A stretch of 64,000 nucleotides of DNA, taken from Rhodoferax sp. (GTDB lineage Bacteria; Pseudomonadota; Gammaproteobacteria; Burkholderiales; Burkholderiaceae_C). Under the pieces are notes generated by a model that saw nothing but the letters and a program-made list of their open reading frames with translations, did no database searches and was not told the DNA's origin. A program made the translations under genes and the position numbers. Of this stretch, positions 41,860-49,342 are shown piece after piece (the stretch's first letter is position 1; each line of letters starts with the position of its first letter). Location of the stretch: the NCBI RefSeq assembly GCF_028688795.1, contig NZ_JAQTXM010000011.1, forward strand, positions 62,001 through 126,000, given 5' to 3'.

Positions 41860-43085
41860 CACCTCCGCGCCACCCCACTGCCGTTGAACCCCCTGCCGTG
41901 CTGCGACCGCGCGGCTCCAACCACGTTGGCATGCGCCAGTTCAACGAACGTGTGGTGCTGCAGGCCATTCGCCTCAATGGCAGCTTGCCCAAGGCCGATC
42001 TGGCGCGGGTCACGGGCCTGACGGCGCAAACCATTGGCCTGATCACGACCCGGCTGGAAGACGATGGCTTGGTCCTCAAACAAGCCCGCGTGCGCGGCCG
42101 CATCGGCCAGCCGTCGGTGCCGATCTCGCTCAACCCGAATGGCGCGTTTTCGATCGGCATCAAGATTGGCCGGCGCAGTGCCGACTGGCTGCTGGTGGAT
42201 TTTGCCGGCCAGGTGCGCCAACGCGAGAACCTGGACTACGCTTTTCCAGACGCTGCCACGCTGCTGCCTGCCATCGCCAGCCGCCTGAACGCCATGCGCG
42301 AGCACTTGGGTGACCTGAAAGACCGGCTGGTTGGCGTGGGTGTAGCCGCACCCTTTCAAATGGGCGGCTGGCACAAGGTGCTGGGTTTGTCCGAGGCCCA
42401 GTCCGAGGCCTGGAACCAGCTTGACTTACGCGCGCAAGTGCAAGCCATGACGGATGTGCCGGTGAGTTTTGCCAAAGACACCTCAGCCGCATGCGTGGCC
42501 GAACTGGTTCAAGGGCGCGGGCGCGACCTGAAAAGCTTTTTGTACCTGTTTGTCGACACCTTTGTGGGTGGCGGGCTGGTCATCAACTCACACTTGCACA
42601 CGGGCCTGCATGGCAACGCTGGCGCGGTGGCGTCGCTTCCGTCCAGCCTGGCGCAGGGCGACACACCGCCCACCCAACTGCTGCACCACGCCTCGCTTTG
42701 GGAGCTGGAGCAACGTCTGATCGCCAAAGGACTTGACCCGCATGGTGCTTACGACGAACGCGCCCTTACGCCCGCCTATGCGCCCGAAACCCAGGCCTGG
42801 CTCAAGCAGGCGGCCAACGCGCTGGCGCACGCCGTGGTCAGTGGCACCGCGTTTCTGGACATTGATGCCGTGGTCATTGACGGCTCGTTTTCCCGCGCGC
42901 TACTCGCCCAGCTGATCAGTGACACCGGGCAAGCCCTGCAACGTTACAACTGGGAAGGCCTGTGGCCAGCCAACGTGATTGCCGGCAACGTGGGCCCGGA
43001 TGCCGGGGCGCTAGGCGGCGCGCTGATGCCGCTGCACGCCAACTTTGCACCCGACCAAGATTTGTTTTTGAAGGTTGGGGCTTAA
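41856..43085 (+). CDS. ROK-family transcriptional regulator
   Basis: 409 residues. About 25-90 is a MarR-like winged helix (FNERVVLQAIRLNGSLPKAD, ARVTGLTAQTIGLITTRLED, DGLVLKQARVRGRIGQPSVP), and the remainder is the ROK fold (SIGIKIGRRSADWLLVDFAG, LKDRLVGVGVAAPFQMGGWH, YLFVDTFVGGGLVINSHLHT). The canonical ROK zinc cysteines are absent where GLHGNAGAVASLP occurs, and the ATP-binding DxGxT is lost, so it is a regulator and not a kinase. It ends the frc-fucU unit and is the natural binder of the paired operators at 38390-38431. Confidence 0.9.
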   Translation: MTPPRHPTAVEPPAVLRPRGSNHVGMRQFNERVVLQAIRLNGSLPKADLARVTGLTAQTIGLITTRLEDDGLVLKQARVRGRIGQPSVPISLNPNGAFSIGIKIGRRSADWLLVDFAGQVRQRENLDYAFPDAATLLPAIASRLNAMREHLGDLKDRLVGVGVAAPFQMGGWHKVLGLSEAQSEAWNQLDLRAQVQAMTDVPVSFAKDTSAACVAELVQGRGRDLKSFLYLFVDTFVGGGLVINSHLHTGLHGNAGAVASLPSSLAQGDTPPTQLLHHASLWELEQRLIAKGLDPHGAYDERALTPAYAPETQAWLKQAANALAHAVVSGTAFLDIDAVVIDGSFSRALLAQLISDTGQALQRYNWEGLWPANVIAGNVGPDAGALGGALMPLHANFAPDQDLFLKVGA

Positions 43086-43100
43086 TTTATTAAGGTTTTT

Positions 43101-43152
43101 AGACCTCTAGCCCTTATATATCAAGCGCAAGCAGCTATTTAATATATAGCAT
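43101..43152 (-). repeat. Dispersed intergenic repeat, copy E
   Basis: On the minus strand it reads GCTATATATTAAATAGC, TGCTTGCGCTTGATATATA, AGGGCTAGAGGTCT, the closest partner of copy C. It lies between the convergent ROK and GDT1 genes and may serve as a terminator-like hairpin. Confidence 0.7.
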
Positions 43153-43155
43153 TCA

Positions 43156-43719
43156 TTAAAATTCTGCCAACAGCGCCCACACGCCCAGCCCCATGAAAAT
43201 CAACGCTGACACGATGTGCACCACGCGCAGCGGCACCAACCGGGTCATGCGCTCACCGAGCCAGACCACCGGTGCGTTGGCCAGCATCATGCCCACCGTG
43301 GTGCCGGCTATGACCCAGTAAAAAGCCTGGTACTTGGCGGCCAGCATGACGGTGGCGATTTGTGTCTTGTCGCCCATTTCGGCCAGAAAGAACGCCACCA
43401 CCGTGGTCCAGAAAATTCCGAAACGCGGCGCACTGGGGTCACCATCGTCATCCATCTTGTCGGGGATCAGCATCCACACCGCCATGGCAATGAAAGACAC
43501 GCCCAGCACCCAACGCAACACGTCTGGCCCCAGCACACTATTAACCCAGGCGCCGACAGCACCAGCCATGGCGTGGTTGGCGACGGTGGCGACAAAAATG
43601 CCCCACACAATTGGCCAGGGTTTGCGAAAACGTGCCGCCAGAATGAGTGCGAGAAGTTGGGTTTTATCGCCCATTTCGGCCAGGGCGACGATACCGGTTG
43701 AGATTAAAAAGGCTTCCAT
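43156..43719 (-). CDS. GDT1/TMEM165 (UPF0016) family manganese exporter
   Basis: 187 residues with six membrane segments in two inverted halves. Each half carries the signature E-x-G-D-K-T: ALAEMGDKTQLLALILAARF in the first and FLAEMGDKTQIATVMLAAKY in the second. Proteobacterial members such as MneA export Mn2+ to prevent toxicity; Ca2+/H+ exchange is described for eukaryotic relatives. AGGA lies 3-6 bases before the ATG. I looked for a yybP-ykoY manganese riboswitch upstream and did not find its conserved boxes. Confidence 0.93.
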   Translation of the reverse strand: MEAFLISTGIVALAEMGDKTQLLALILAARFRKPWPIVWGIFVATVANHAMAGAVGAWVNSVLGPDVLRWVLGVSFIAMAVWMLIPDKMDDDGDPSAPRFGIFWTTVVAFFLAEMGDKTQIATVMLAAKYQAFYWVIAGTTVGMMLANAPVVWLGERMTRLVPLRVVHIVSALIFMGLGVWALLAEF

Positions 43720-43740
43720 CCTCCGATGGTAGCCTTTACA

Positions 43741-43766
43741 CCCATCCAGGCGCCGGCCTGAATGGG
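43741..43766. terminator. GC-rich hairpin between the repeat-protein and GDT1 genes
   Basis: CCCATcCAGGC and GCCTGaATGGG form an 11-bp stem with one mismatch and a 4-base loop. It follows the stop codon of the upstream minus-strand gene by 27 bases. No U-run follows, so it may be a processing or stability hairpin and not a full terminator. Confidence 0.4.
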
Positions 43767-43792
43767 TTTAACCGCATCCTGAGCACAATCAA

Positions 43793-44233
43793 CTATTTTT
43801 TATTGCCAGCACCCGGGCCAGGACCTGTGCTGGTGCCAGTACTTGCACCCGGGCCGGGACCCATCCCTGGACGGGGATTTGGTGGCGTTTCAGGCAACGT
43901 CATGCCCTGCGCCTTGGCGCGCTCCTGCATTTTTTTATGGTGTTCCAGACGGTAGGCTTCGCGCTCTCGCTCAGTCTTAAGGGTGCGCATTTTGGCCTGA
44001 TACGCGGCGCGCTCCTGCTGTGTCATCAGTTGACTGCCATACATGGCATCGCGCAGCCGGTCTTGATCACGCAACCGGTCTGGCGTTTGATCGCCAGTTC
44101 CGTCCTTGAGTTGGTCTCGGGTTTGGTCCCGAGTTTGATCCTGTGCCAGCGCGCCCGGCGCTGCGGCCACGGCCAGCAGTGCCATTGCAGCAGCCACAGC
44201 TGCGCGGGTGATATTGGTCTTTCGCATCTTCAT
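43793..44233 (-). CDS. Small secreted repeat protein of unknown function
   Basis: 146 residues from MKMRKTNITRAAVAAAMALL with CAGGAG seven bases upstream. The signal peptide ends APGALAQ. The mature N-terminus has tandem DQTRDQTRDQLKD-like units (about 32-60), the middle is a charged helix (MTQQERAAYQAKMRTLKTER, REAYRLEHHKKMQERAKAQG), and the end is a Pro/Gly/Thr-rich tail (PGMGPGPGASTGTSTG). Similar charged periplasmic proteins are common in Burkholderiales, but no function is known to me. It follows the PEP-CTERM gene by 26 bases and may be co-transcribed. Confidence 0.78.
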   Translation of the reverse strand: MKMRKTNITRAAVAAAMALLAVAAAPGALAQDQTRDQTRDQLKDGTGDQTPDRLRDQDRLRDAMYGSQLMTQQERAAYQAKMRTLKTEREREAYRLEHHKKMQERAKAQGMTLPETPPNPRPGMGPGPGASTGTSTGPGPGAGNKK

Positions 44234-44259
44234 ACGTTTCTCCTGGGTTGAACTGTTGA

Positions 44260-46050
44260 TCAAAGGCTGAACTCACCATTCAGCCGGGTTCGACGACTTT
44301 TTGAGACCACCAGTACGCCAAGTGCCAGCAGCACCAGCGCCACGCTGGACGGCTCTGGTATTTGTGTCAGATAAACGCCAGCCCAACCGGCCTCCGCATT
44401 CGCCATGCTGGCACTTACCGCCAGCCAGCCATTGCGGAAGGAGTCACGCTCAATGGACAGTGCCACAATTTTCATGTCTTGCGCCATAGAGTCCAATACG
44501 CCACCAGACATGGCTGACGTCAGCAGCGCAAATGGATCAAGCAGATCGCTCATGTCGAGGTAGATCCCAAAGATGCTTGGTATATCGAGAGTAGCTGGCT
44601 GGGTCGCCTTGAAGGCCACTTTGGTGCCATCGGCAGCGATGAATGCAGTGGAACGCCAACGCGGGCCTTCCTCCTCTTCTGTATCGGCAGGACCACCCTG
44701 GCCAGCATTACCCGAGAAGTTCCAGAACAGGAAATCTTCGTAAGCAGTACCAGTCTGCGCGACCAGTTGCAACTTGCCAGTCAAGGTGTCCTTTTGAAAG
44801 ATACCTTGGTGCAGTGGTACCTCTTTGGTCGTTTGCCCCGTGGGGCTACCGTTGGCATCTTTGTCGCTTTGAGCCATGCAAGCCGCCTTCACCGCCGTAT
44901 TGCCATCCACCGGGCAGGTCAATGTGATCTTGCGTGTCTCGGTGCCCCAAGCACCCCAGAAAGAGACATACCGGCCATCGAAAGACAGGCCTTCGCCCAA
45001 GCTGGTCAATGTATTTCCGTTACCGCTCGTGGCGCCAGCTGGCACGGCTTCACCAATACTGACCAGTGTGGTCAAACCAGCTTGCCCAACCTTGGCGCTG
45101 TAAATGCCGCCTGCGGTGGGTGCATCTTCATTGTCCAGCCCGGTGAACACGACCTTGCCCTTGGCGGCACTGGGTGGGGACGTTGAGCCAAAGAATTTCG
45201 ATGGGTCATTTGGCAATGCCATGCCCCGCCAGGCGATGGCCACGGCTTGCTCCAACCCTCCTGCGCTTGTGATGTCGCGGTAGAACACGGCAGTCTGGCC
45301 CACGGTGGCCGCGTCGGTGTAGTTGGCCTTGAAGGCAATGTATTTGCCGTCAAACGCTGCGGGCGCACCAGGGAACTGGTCAAAGCGCAAACCTTCAACT
45401 CCACTTGCCGCCGCGGGTGGAATCTGGAACTGAGAGTATCCAGGCACAGCACCCAACAAGCTCGCCCCGGTGGTAAGCGTGCCGCCAGGCGTGGCGTAAA
45501 TTCCCGAAGTACCAACTCGGGTGGTGACGGGCTCACCAGTTACAGGATCGATGCCTGTCTGGTACTCAAGCACTGGCCCCGACTGCCCACGCGTGGCGAT
45601 CAGGTTCGAACCGCTGTCGATGCGCGCAAATGATGGGAACTCATTGAAAGTTGCGGCGAGGTTGTTCGGCTGGGGTACCGCCGATCCCTGTGTGGCAATG
45701 GCCTGTACCGGCCCAAGTGTCTTCATGTCACGCTGGAATACCCCGGAAATCCGCCCACCACCTTCGCTGCCTGTACTGCCATCGGTGCCGCCTTCGGTAC
45801 CGCCCTGGGTGCGACCACGAAACACAACCAGCCCTTCGTCGTTAACCGATGCGGGGCTGTAGCTGTTGAACACTTTGGTCGAGTCCGGCTTGGTTGGATC
45901 TGGCGCCACAAAGCTGTTGTTGACGACCGTCGTCCACGCCAAAACCGGCTCCGCAGCCGCCGGAGCCGGAGAAATCCAGCCAACCCCAGCTATCGCGGCA
46001 CAGACGGCAGCCGAACTTAAAGAATGCAGGCGCACAGCTCTGACCGCCAT
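44260..46050 (-). CDS. PEP-CTERM sorting-domain protein
   Basis: 596 residues from MAVRAVRLHSLSSAAVCAAI, chosen because GGGAAGG lies immediately upstream. The frame is open to 46167 but without support. The signal peptide ends SPAPAAAEP. The body is a beta-propeller-like array of repeated VFRGRT / VVFTGLDNE / YISFWGAW-like strands (for example YIAFKANYTDAATVGQTAVF). The C-terminus IPEPSSVALVLLALGVLVVS, then KSRRTR, is a canonical PEP-CTERM signal: PEP motif, membrane helix, basic tail. Such proteins are processed by exosortase during EPS/biofilm export. No exosortase gene is in the window. Confidence 0.88.
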   Translation of the reverse strand: MAVRAVRLHSLSSAAVCAAIAGVGWISPAPAAAEPVLAWTTVVNNSFVAPDPTKPDSTKVFNSYSPASVNDEGLVVFRGRTQGGTEGGTDGSTGSEGGGRISGVFQRDMKTLGPVQAIATQGSAVPQPNNLAATFNEFPSFARIDSGSNLIATRGQSGPVLEYQTGIDPVTGEPVTTRVGTSGIYATPGGTLTTGASLLGAVPGYSQFQIPPAAASGVEGLRFDQFPGAPAAFDGKYIAFKANYTDAATVGQTAVFYRDITSAGGLEQAVAIAWRGMALPNDPSKFFGSTSPPSAAKGKVVFTGLDNEDAPTAGGIYSAKVGQAGLTTLVSIGEAVPAGATSGNGNTLTSLGEGLSFDGRYVSFWGAWGTETRKITLTCPVDGNTAVKAACMAQSDKDANGSPTGQTTKEVPLHQGIFQKDTLTGKLQLVAQTGTAYEDFLFWNFSGNAGQGGPADTEEEEGPRWRSTAFIAADGTKVAFKATQPATLDIPSIFGIYLDMSDLLDPFALLTSAMSGGVLDSMAQDMKIVALSIERDSFRNGWLAVSASMANAEAGWAGVYLTQIPEPSSVALVLLALGVLVVSKSRRTRLNGEFSL

Positions 46051-46303
46051 ACCTTCCCTACACCGCCGCGGTGTTGCTTGTCGGTTGTTGATGCCTGATT
46101 GGGTGATGGCCGACGCGACCACAAGATCCCCCGTCAAGCACTCTTTTATTCTTAAAGAAATGCACATGATTTCCCCTTAATGGCCCTGCGCCCAGACAGG
46201 CCGAATTGATTGATTGAACGCAAATTCAGTCTAAGAAAAATCAAATTCTCCTGACATGCGAATTCGCAGCCTCTGAGTACCTTTGGTTACATTTCTCGCA
46301 CGC

Positions 46304-46319
46304 GATCCTGACCAGGATC
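46304..46319. promoter_or_regulatory. GATCCTG-AC-CAGGATC palindrome
   Basis: Perfect 7-bp arms around two bases, about 115 bases upstream of the sigma-54 promoter of amtB. The location suits an activator or repressor site. It does not resemble the NtrC consensus. Confidence 0.4.
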
Positions 46320-46420
46320 AAACCCATCGCACAGCCTTTTTTCTACCAACGATCAAGACAGCCCAAAAGCACACACTGGAAAGACTTTTGGCTGCACTGC
46401 CATGGATTTGTCTTTTTAAT

Positions 46421-46437
46421 TTGGCTCAAATCTTGCT
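46421..46437 (+). promoter_or_regulatory. Sigma-54 promoter of amtB
   Basis: TTGGCTCAAATCTTGCT matches the -24/-12 consensus TGGCAC-N5-TTGC: the GG (46423-46424) and GC (46435-46436) are exactly 12 bases apart. It lies 73 bases upstream of the amtB start. NtrC/sigma-54 control of ammonium transporters is well established. Confidence 0.75.
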
Positions 46438-46442
46438 TTACT

Positions 46443-46480
46443 TTGGTGCGTTTTTATGAAATAGGAAAAGAACGCACCAA
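46443..46480 (+). promoter_or_regulatory. 10-bp inverted repeat in the amtB leader
   Basis: TTGGTGCGTT and AACGCACCAA are perfect complements separated by 18 bases. The left arm overlaps the predicted transcription start (about 46447) and the right arm ends 30 bases before the ATG. It can act as an operator or a leader hairpin. Confidence 0.55.
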
Positions 46481-46509
46481 TACAAAGCAATTCACTCAAA
46501 GAGGTTCTC

Positions 46510-47712
46510 ATGGAAGCACTCAAACAGGGCGCAGATGCCTTGTTCATCCTTCTCGGCGGCATCATGGTGCTGGCCATGCACGCCGGTTTCGCGTTTCTGG
46601 AGCTCGGCACCGTGCGGCGGAAGAACCAGGTCAATGCGCTGGTGAAAATTTTGGTGGACTTCTCGGTGTCCACCGTGGTGTATTTTCTGGTGGGTTACGG
46701 CGTGGCCTACGGCACCCATTTCTTTGTTGGTGCGGAAGAACTGGCGGCCAAGAATGGCTACGAGCTGGTGAAGTTCTTCTTCCTGCTGACCTTTGCCGCG
46801 GCCATTCCGGCCATCATTTCCGGCGGCATTGCCGAGCGCGCACGTTTTTGGCCGCAGCTGATTGCCACAGCGGTGATCGTCGGTTTCATTTACCCATTTT
46901 TTGAAGGCATCGCCTGGAACCAGCACTTTGGTGTGCAGGCCTGGTTAAAGGGGCTGACTGGCGCCGAATTTCATGACTTTGCCGGTAGCGTGGTGGTGCA
47001 TGCCGTGGGCGGATGGATTGCGCTACCCGCCGTGCTGCTGCTGGGCGCGCGGGCCAACCGCTACCGCAAAGACGGTGGCATCTCGGCGCACCCGCCCAGC
47101 AGCATTCCGTTTCTGGCGCTGGGCGCCTGGATTCTGACGGTTGGCTGGTTTGGTTTTAACGTGATGAGCGCTCAAACCCTCGACAAAATCTCGGGCCTGG
47201 TGGCGGTCAACTCCCTGATGGCCATGGTAGGTGGCACGCTGGCCGCGCTGGTGGCTGGCAAAAACGACCCTGGTTTTGTGCACAACGGCCCCCTGGCCGG
47301 CTTGGTGGCGGTATGCGCCGGCTCCGACCTGATGCACCCGCTGGGCGCACTGGTGGTTGGCGCCGTGGCGGGTGCGCTGTTTGTGACCATGTTCACCCTG
47401 ACACAAAACAAATGGAAGATTGACGACGTGCTGGGCGTGTGGCCGCTACACGGACTGTGCGGCACCTGGGGCGGCATCGCTGCGGGCATTTTCGGCAGCA
47501 AAGCGATGGGCGGTTTGGGTGGGGTGAGCTTGGGTGCGCAGCTGATCGGCACTGCCATGGGCGTGGCCTGGGCTGCCGCTGGCGGGCTGCTGGTGTACGG
47601 CGTACTCAAGGCCACCGTGGGCATGCGCCTGAGCCAGGAAGAGGAATACGACGGCGCTGATATCTCCATTCACAAAATCAGCGCAACGCCGGAGCGCGAG
47701 GCAAACTGGTAA
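46510..47712 (+). CDS. amtB: Ammonium transporter AmtB
   Basis: 400 residues with 11 membrane segments and no cleaved signal peptide. Conserved Amt stretches: MHAGFAFLELGTVRRKNQVN, AIPAIISGGIAERARFWPQL, GSVVVHAVGGWIALPAVLLL with the first pore His, GWFGFNVMSA, and WPLHGLCGTWGGIAAGIFGS with the second pore His. It conducts ammonium under nitrogen limitation. AGAGG precedes the ATG. A sigma-54 promoter lies upstream. No glnK gene is adjacent, which is unusual since amtB and glnK are often paired. Confidence 0.96.
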   Translation: MEALKQGADALFILLGGIMVLAMHAGFAFLELGTVRRKNQVNALVKILVDFSVSTVVYFLVGYGVAYGTHFFVGAEELAAKNGYELVKFFFLLTFAAAIPAIISGGIAERARFWPQLIATAVIVGFIYPFFEGIAWNQHFGVQAWLKGLTGAEFHDFAGSVVVHAVGGWIALPAVLLLGARANRYRKDGGISAHPPSSIPFLALGAWILTVGWFGFNVMSAQTLDKISGLVAVNSLMAMVGGTLAALVAGKNDPGFVHNGPLAGLVAVCAGSDLMHPLGALVVGAVAGALFVTMFTLTQNKWKIDDVLGVWPLHGLCGTWGGIAAGIFGSKAMGGLGGVSLGAQLIGTAMGVAWAAAGGLLVYGVLKATVGMRLSQEEEYDGADISIHKISATPEREANW

Positions 47713-47775
47713 CCGGGTTGACTGAGGCGAACCTTGCCTCCTCTGCGCGTCAAAACTCGAACGACTCAAGCCATA

Positions 47776-47799
47776 AAAAAGGACCCGAGGGTCCTTTTT
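47776..47799. terminator. Bidirectional rho-independent terminator after amtB
   Basis: AAAAAGGACCC and GGGTCCTTTTT form a perfect 11-bp stem with a 2-base loop. The A-run and T-run make it work for both amtB and the convergent lectin gene. Confidence 0.9.
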
Positions 47800-47829
47800 C
47801 ATTACTCAAGCGAACCTGGTGAAGTGGAA

Positions 47830-49224
47830 CTACCAGTTCTTCGGGTTCATTTTTTTCGTCACGTTATTGGCTTCCTTGCCAACCTTGTTGACGATATTTT
47901 TGCCCGTTTCAACGCTGGACTTGCCGATGTCCACCAACTGATTGCTGGTGTTGAGCACTTGGCCCACCGCGCTGTACGTGGTGTTTTTCAAATTGTTGCC
48001 GACATATTTGTCCACCGCCTTGGTGTAGTTGCCCGTGCGCAAAACGCTGGCCCTGGAATCGTTCCAGACATCAATGGCTGCGCCCGTGCGAAAGGTTTTT
48101 TTGCTGTCAAAGAAATCAGCGGCGCGGCCCACATAGGGTGCAGCCGAATTGGCCAGCATGTCGCCCACGGTGAAGCCGCACTCTGCCCCGTTGCTGGAAC
48201 TGGCGCATTTGGCGGCTTGCGCCACTGCACGCGAGGCAAAGGGTTCGGTGCGACCATAGATGTTGGCGTAATTCACGCTGCCGTTGATGCACACGTCAAC
48301 CCCCACATCGAGCGCAACGGTGCCGCACATGGCGATGTTGACCGCTTCAGCGGTGAAGGTCACGCCGCCGCAGGTGCCGGCCCCGGTGCCGCCGCCGCTG
48401 ACGCCGGCCGAACCACCACCGCCGCCATACTGCGTGGTGCCGCCGCCCGCCACCGTCGCGCTGCATGAGGTGCCTACGCTGGCATCCGCACACACCGCGA
48501 CACCGTTGGCGCCAGCCTGTCCTTCGGCGTTGGCAAACATGCCGGACTGACATGACAACTGGACATTGGCATAGCCGTTTTGGTCGGCATAACCGGTGGT
48601 GTCGGTACACACCACACCGCTGCCCACGCTGCCACCGCCCTGCACGTTGCCCCCGGACGTGCCCCCACTGCCATTGGCGTAAGACGAGGCCGTGCAATTG
48701 GCGCTGGAGGTCATGCCTGATTTTTTGGGCTTGTCCGAGGGCTTGGACGTGGGTTGCATCCAGGTGAATTCGATTGCATCAATGGAACTACCGGATCGCC
48801 CGGACACACAGGACAGGCTGCCGCCGTCGGGTCCCTTGAAAACGCCTGGCGCGCCGCCGCCGCCGCCATAGGGGCCATAGACACGGCCTTTGCTGGTGAC
48901 GAATGTCAACTGGTCAACTGCACCGCCACTGCGGTAGCGCACCTCGGTGAAGGTTTCATCTGCGTCCAGGGAGACGAGGGTTCCCGCGCCGCCCTCGTAG
49001 CCATGCTTGTTGGCCCAGCCCCCATTTCGGTAGCCGAACTGCAAGCCGTCGACCCGACCGCCCGAGCGAACATAGAACCCGCTGACAGGTTTGCCCGCGC
49101 AATTGGTGTCGGCCCAGGGCGCGCCGCCGCCGCCGCCAATGGCCATGGCATCACTGGCACCGAAAGAAATCATCGCCAAAGTGGCCAGGAGGTGGGCGGC
49201 GTGGGGGGTAAGTTTTTTATTCAT
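47830..49224 (-). CDS. Secreted protein with N-terminal jacalin-like lectin domain
   Basis: 464 residues. The signal peptide ends GASDAMA. About 30-160 is a jacalin-like lectin domain in three similar beta-sheets: VSGFYVRSGGRVDGLQFGYR, EVRYRSGGAVDQLTFVTSKG and CVSGRSGSSIDAIEFTW. About 170-300 is a Gly/Ser-rich region with many cysteines (VVCTDTTGYADQNG, LSCQSGMFANAEG, VCADASVGTSCSATV). The end is a predicted helical segment (LNTSNQLVDIGKSSVETGKN, IVNKVGKEANNVTKK). The lectin domain is clearly related to the C-terminal domain of the protein at 51335. It is third in the minus-strand unit with the secretin. Confidence 0.8.
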   Translation of the reverse strand: MNKKLTPHAAHLLATLAMISFGASDAMAIGGGGGAPWADTNCAGKPVSGFYVRSGGRVDGLQFGYRNGGWANKHGYEGGAGTLVSLDADETFTEVRYRSGGAVDQLTFVTSKGRVYGPYGGGGGAPGVFKGPDGGSLSCVSGRSGSSIDAIEFTWMQPTSKPSDKPKKSGMTSSANCTASSYANGSGGTSGGNVQGGGSVGSGVVCTDTTGYADQNGYANVQLSCQSGMFANAEGQAGANGVAVCADASVGTSCSATVAGGGTTQYGGGGGSAGVSGGGTGAGTCGGVTFTAEAVNIAMCGTVALDVGVDVCINGSVNYANIYGRTEPFASRAVAQAAKCASSSNGAECGFTVGDMLANSAAPYVGRAADFFDSKKTFRTGAAIDVWNDSRASVLRTGNYTKAVDKYVGNNLKNTTYSAVGQVLNTSNQLVDIGKSSVETGKNIVNKVGKEANNVTKKMNPKNW

Positions 49225-49342
49225 GGGAATGTGTTGTTAATGGTGTCGACTGGATGTCGAAGAATCGAAGGTTGACGGGCGTTAACTAAATACTTGCGGT
49301 TGGGCGCTCTCTGGTTAGGAAAAAACCGAGGGGAATGGCAGG

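Larger units (their letters stand above)
46051..46509. other. Intergenic region between the PEP-CTERM and amtB genes
   Basis: 459 bases with no gene. It contains a 16-bp palindrome GATCCTG-AC-CAGGATC (46304-46319), a sigma-54 promoter (46421-46437) and a 10-bp inverted repeat (46443-46480) before amtB. The part nearest the PEP-CTERM gene is A+T-rich and probably holds its promoter, which I cannot place. Confidence 0.6.

Noticed and set aside
43720..43792. Possible yybP-ykoY manganese riboswitch before the GDT1-family gene
   Set aside because: A GC-rich hairpin is present, but the conserved boxes of that riboswitch class are not recognisable and the space of 73 bases is tight.
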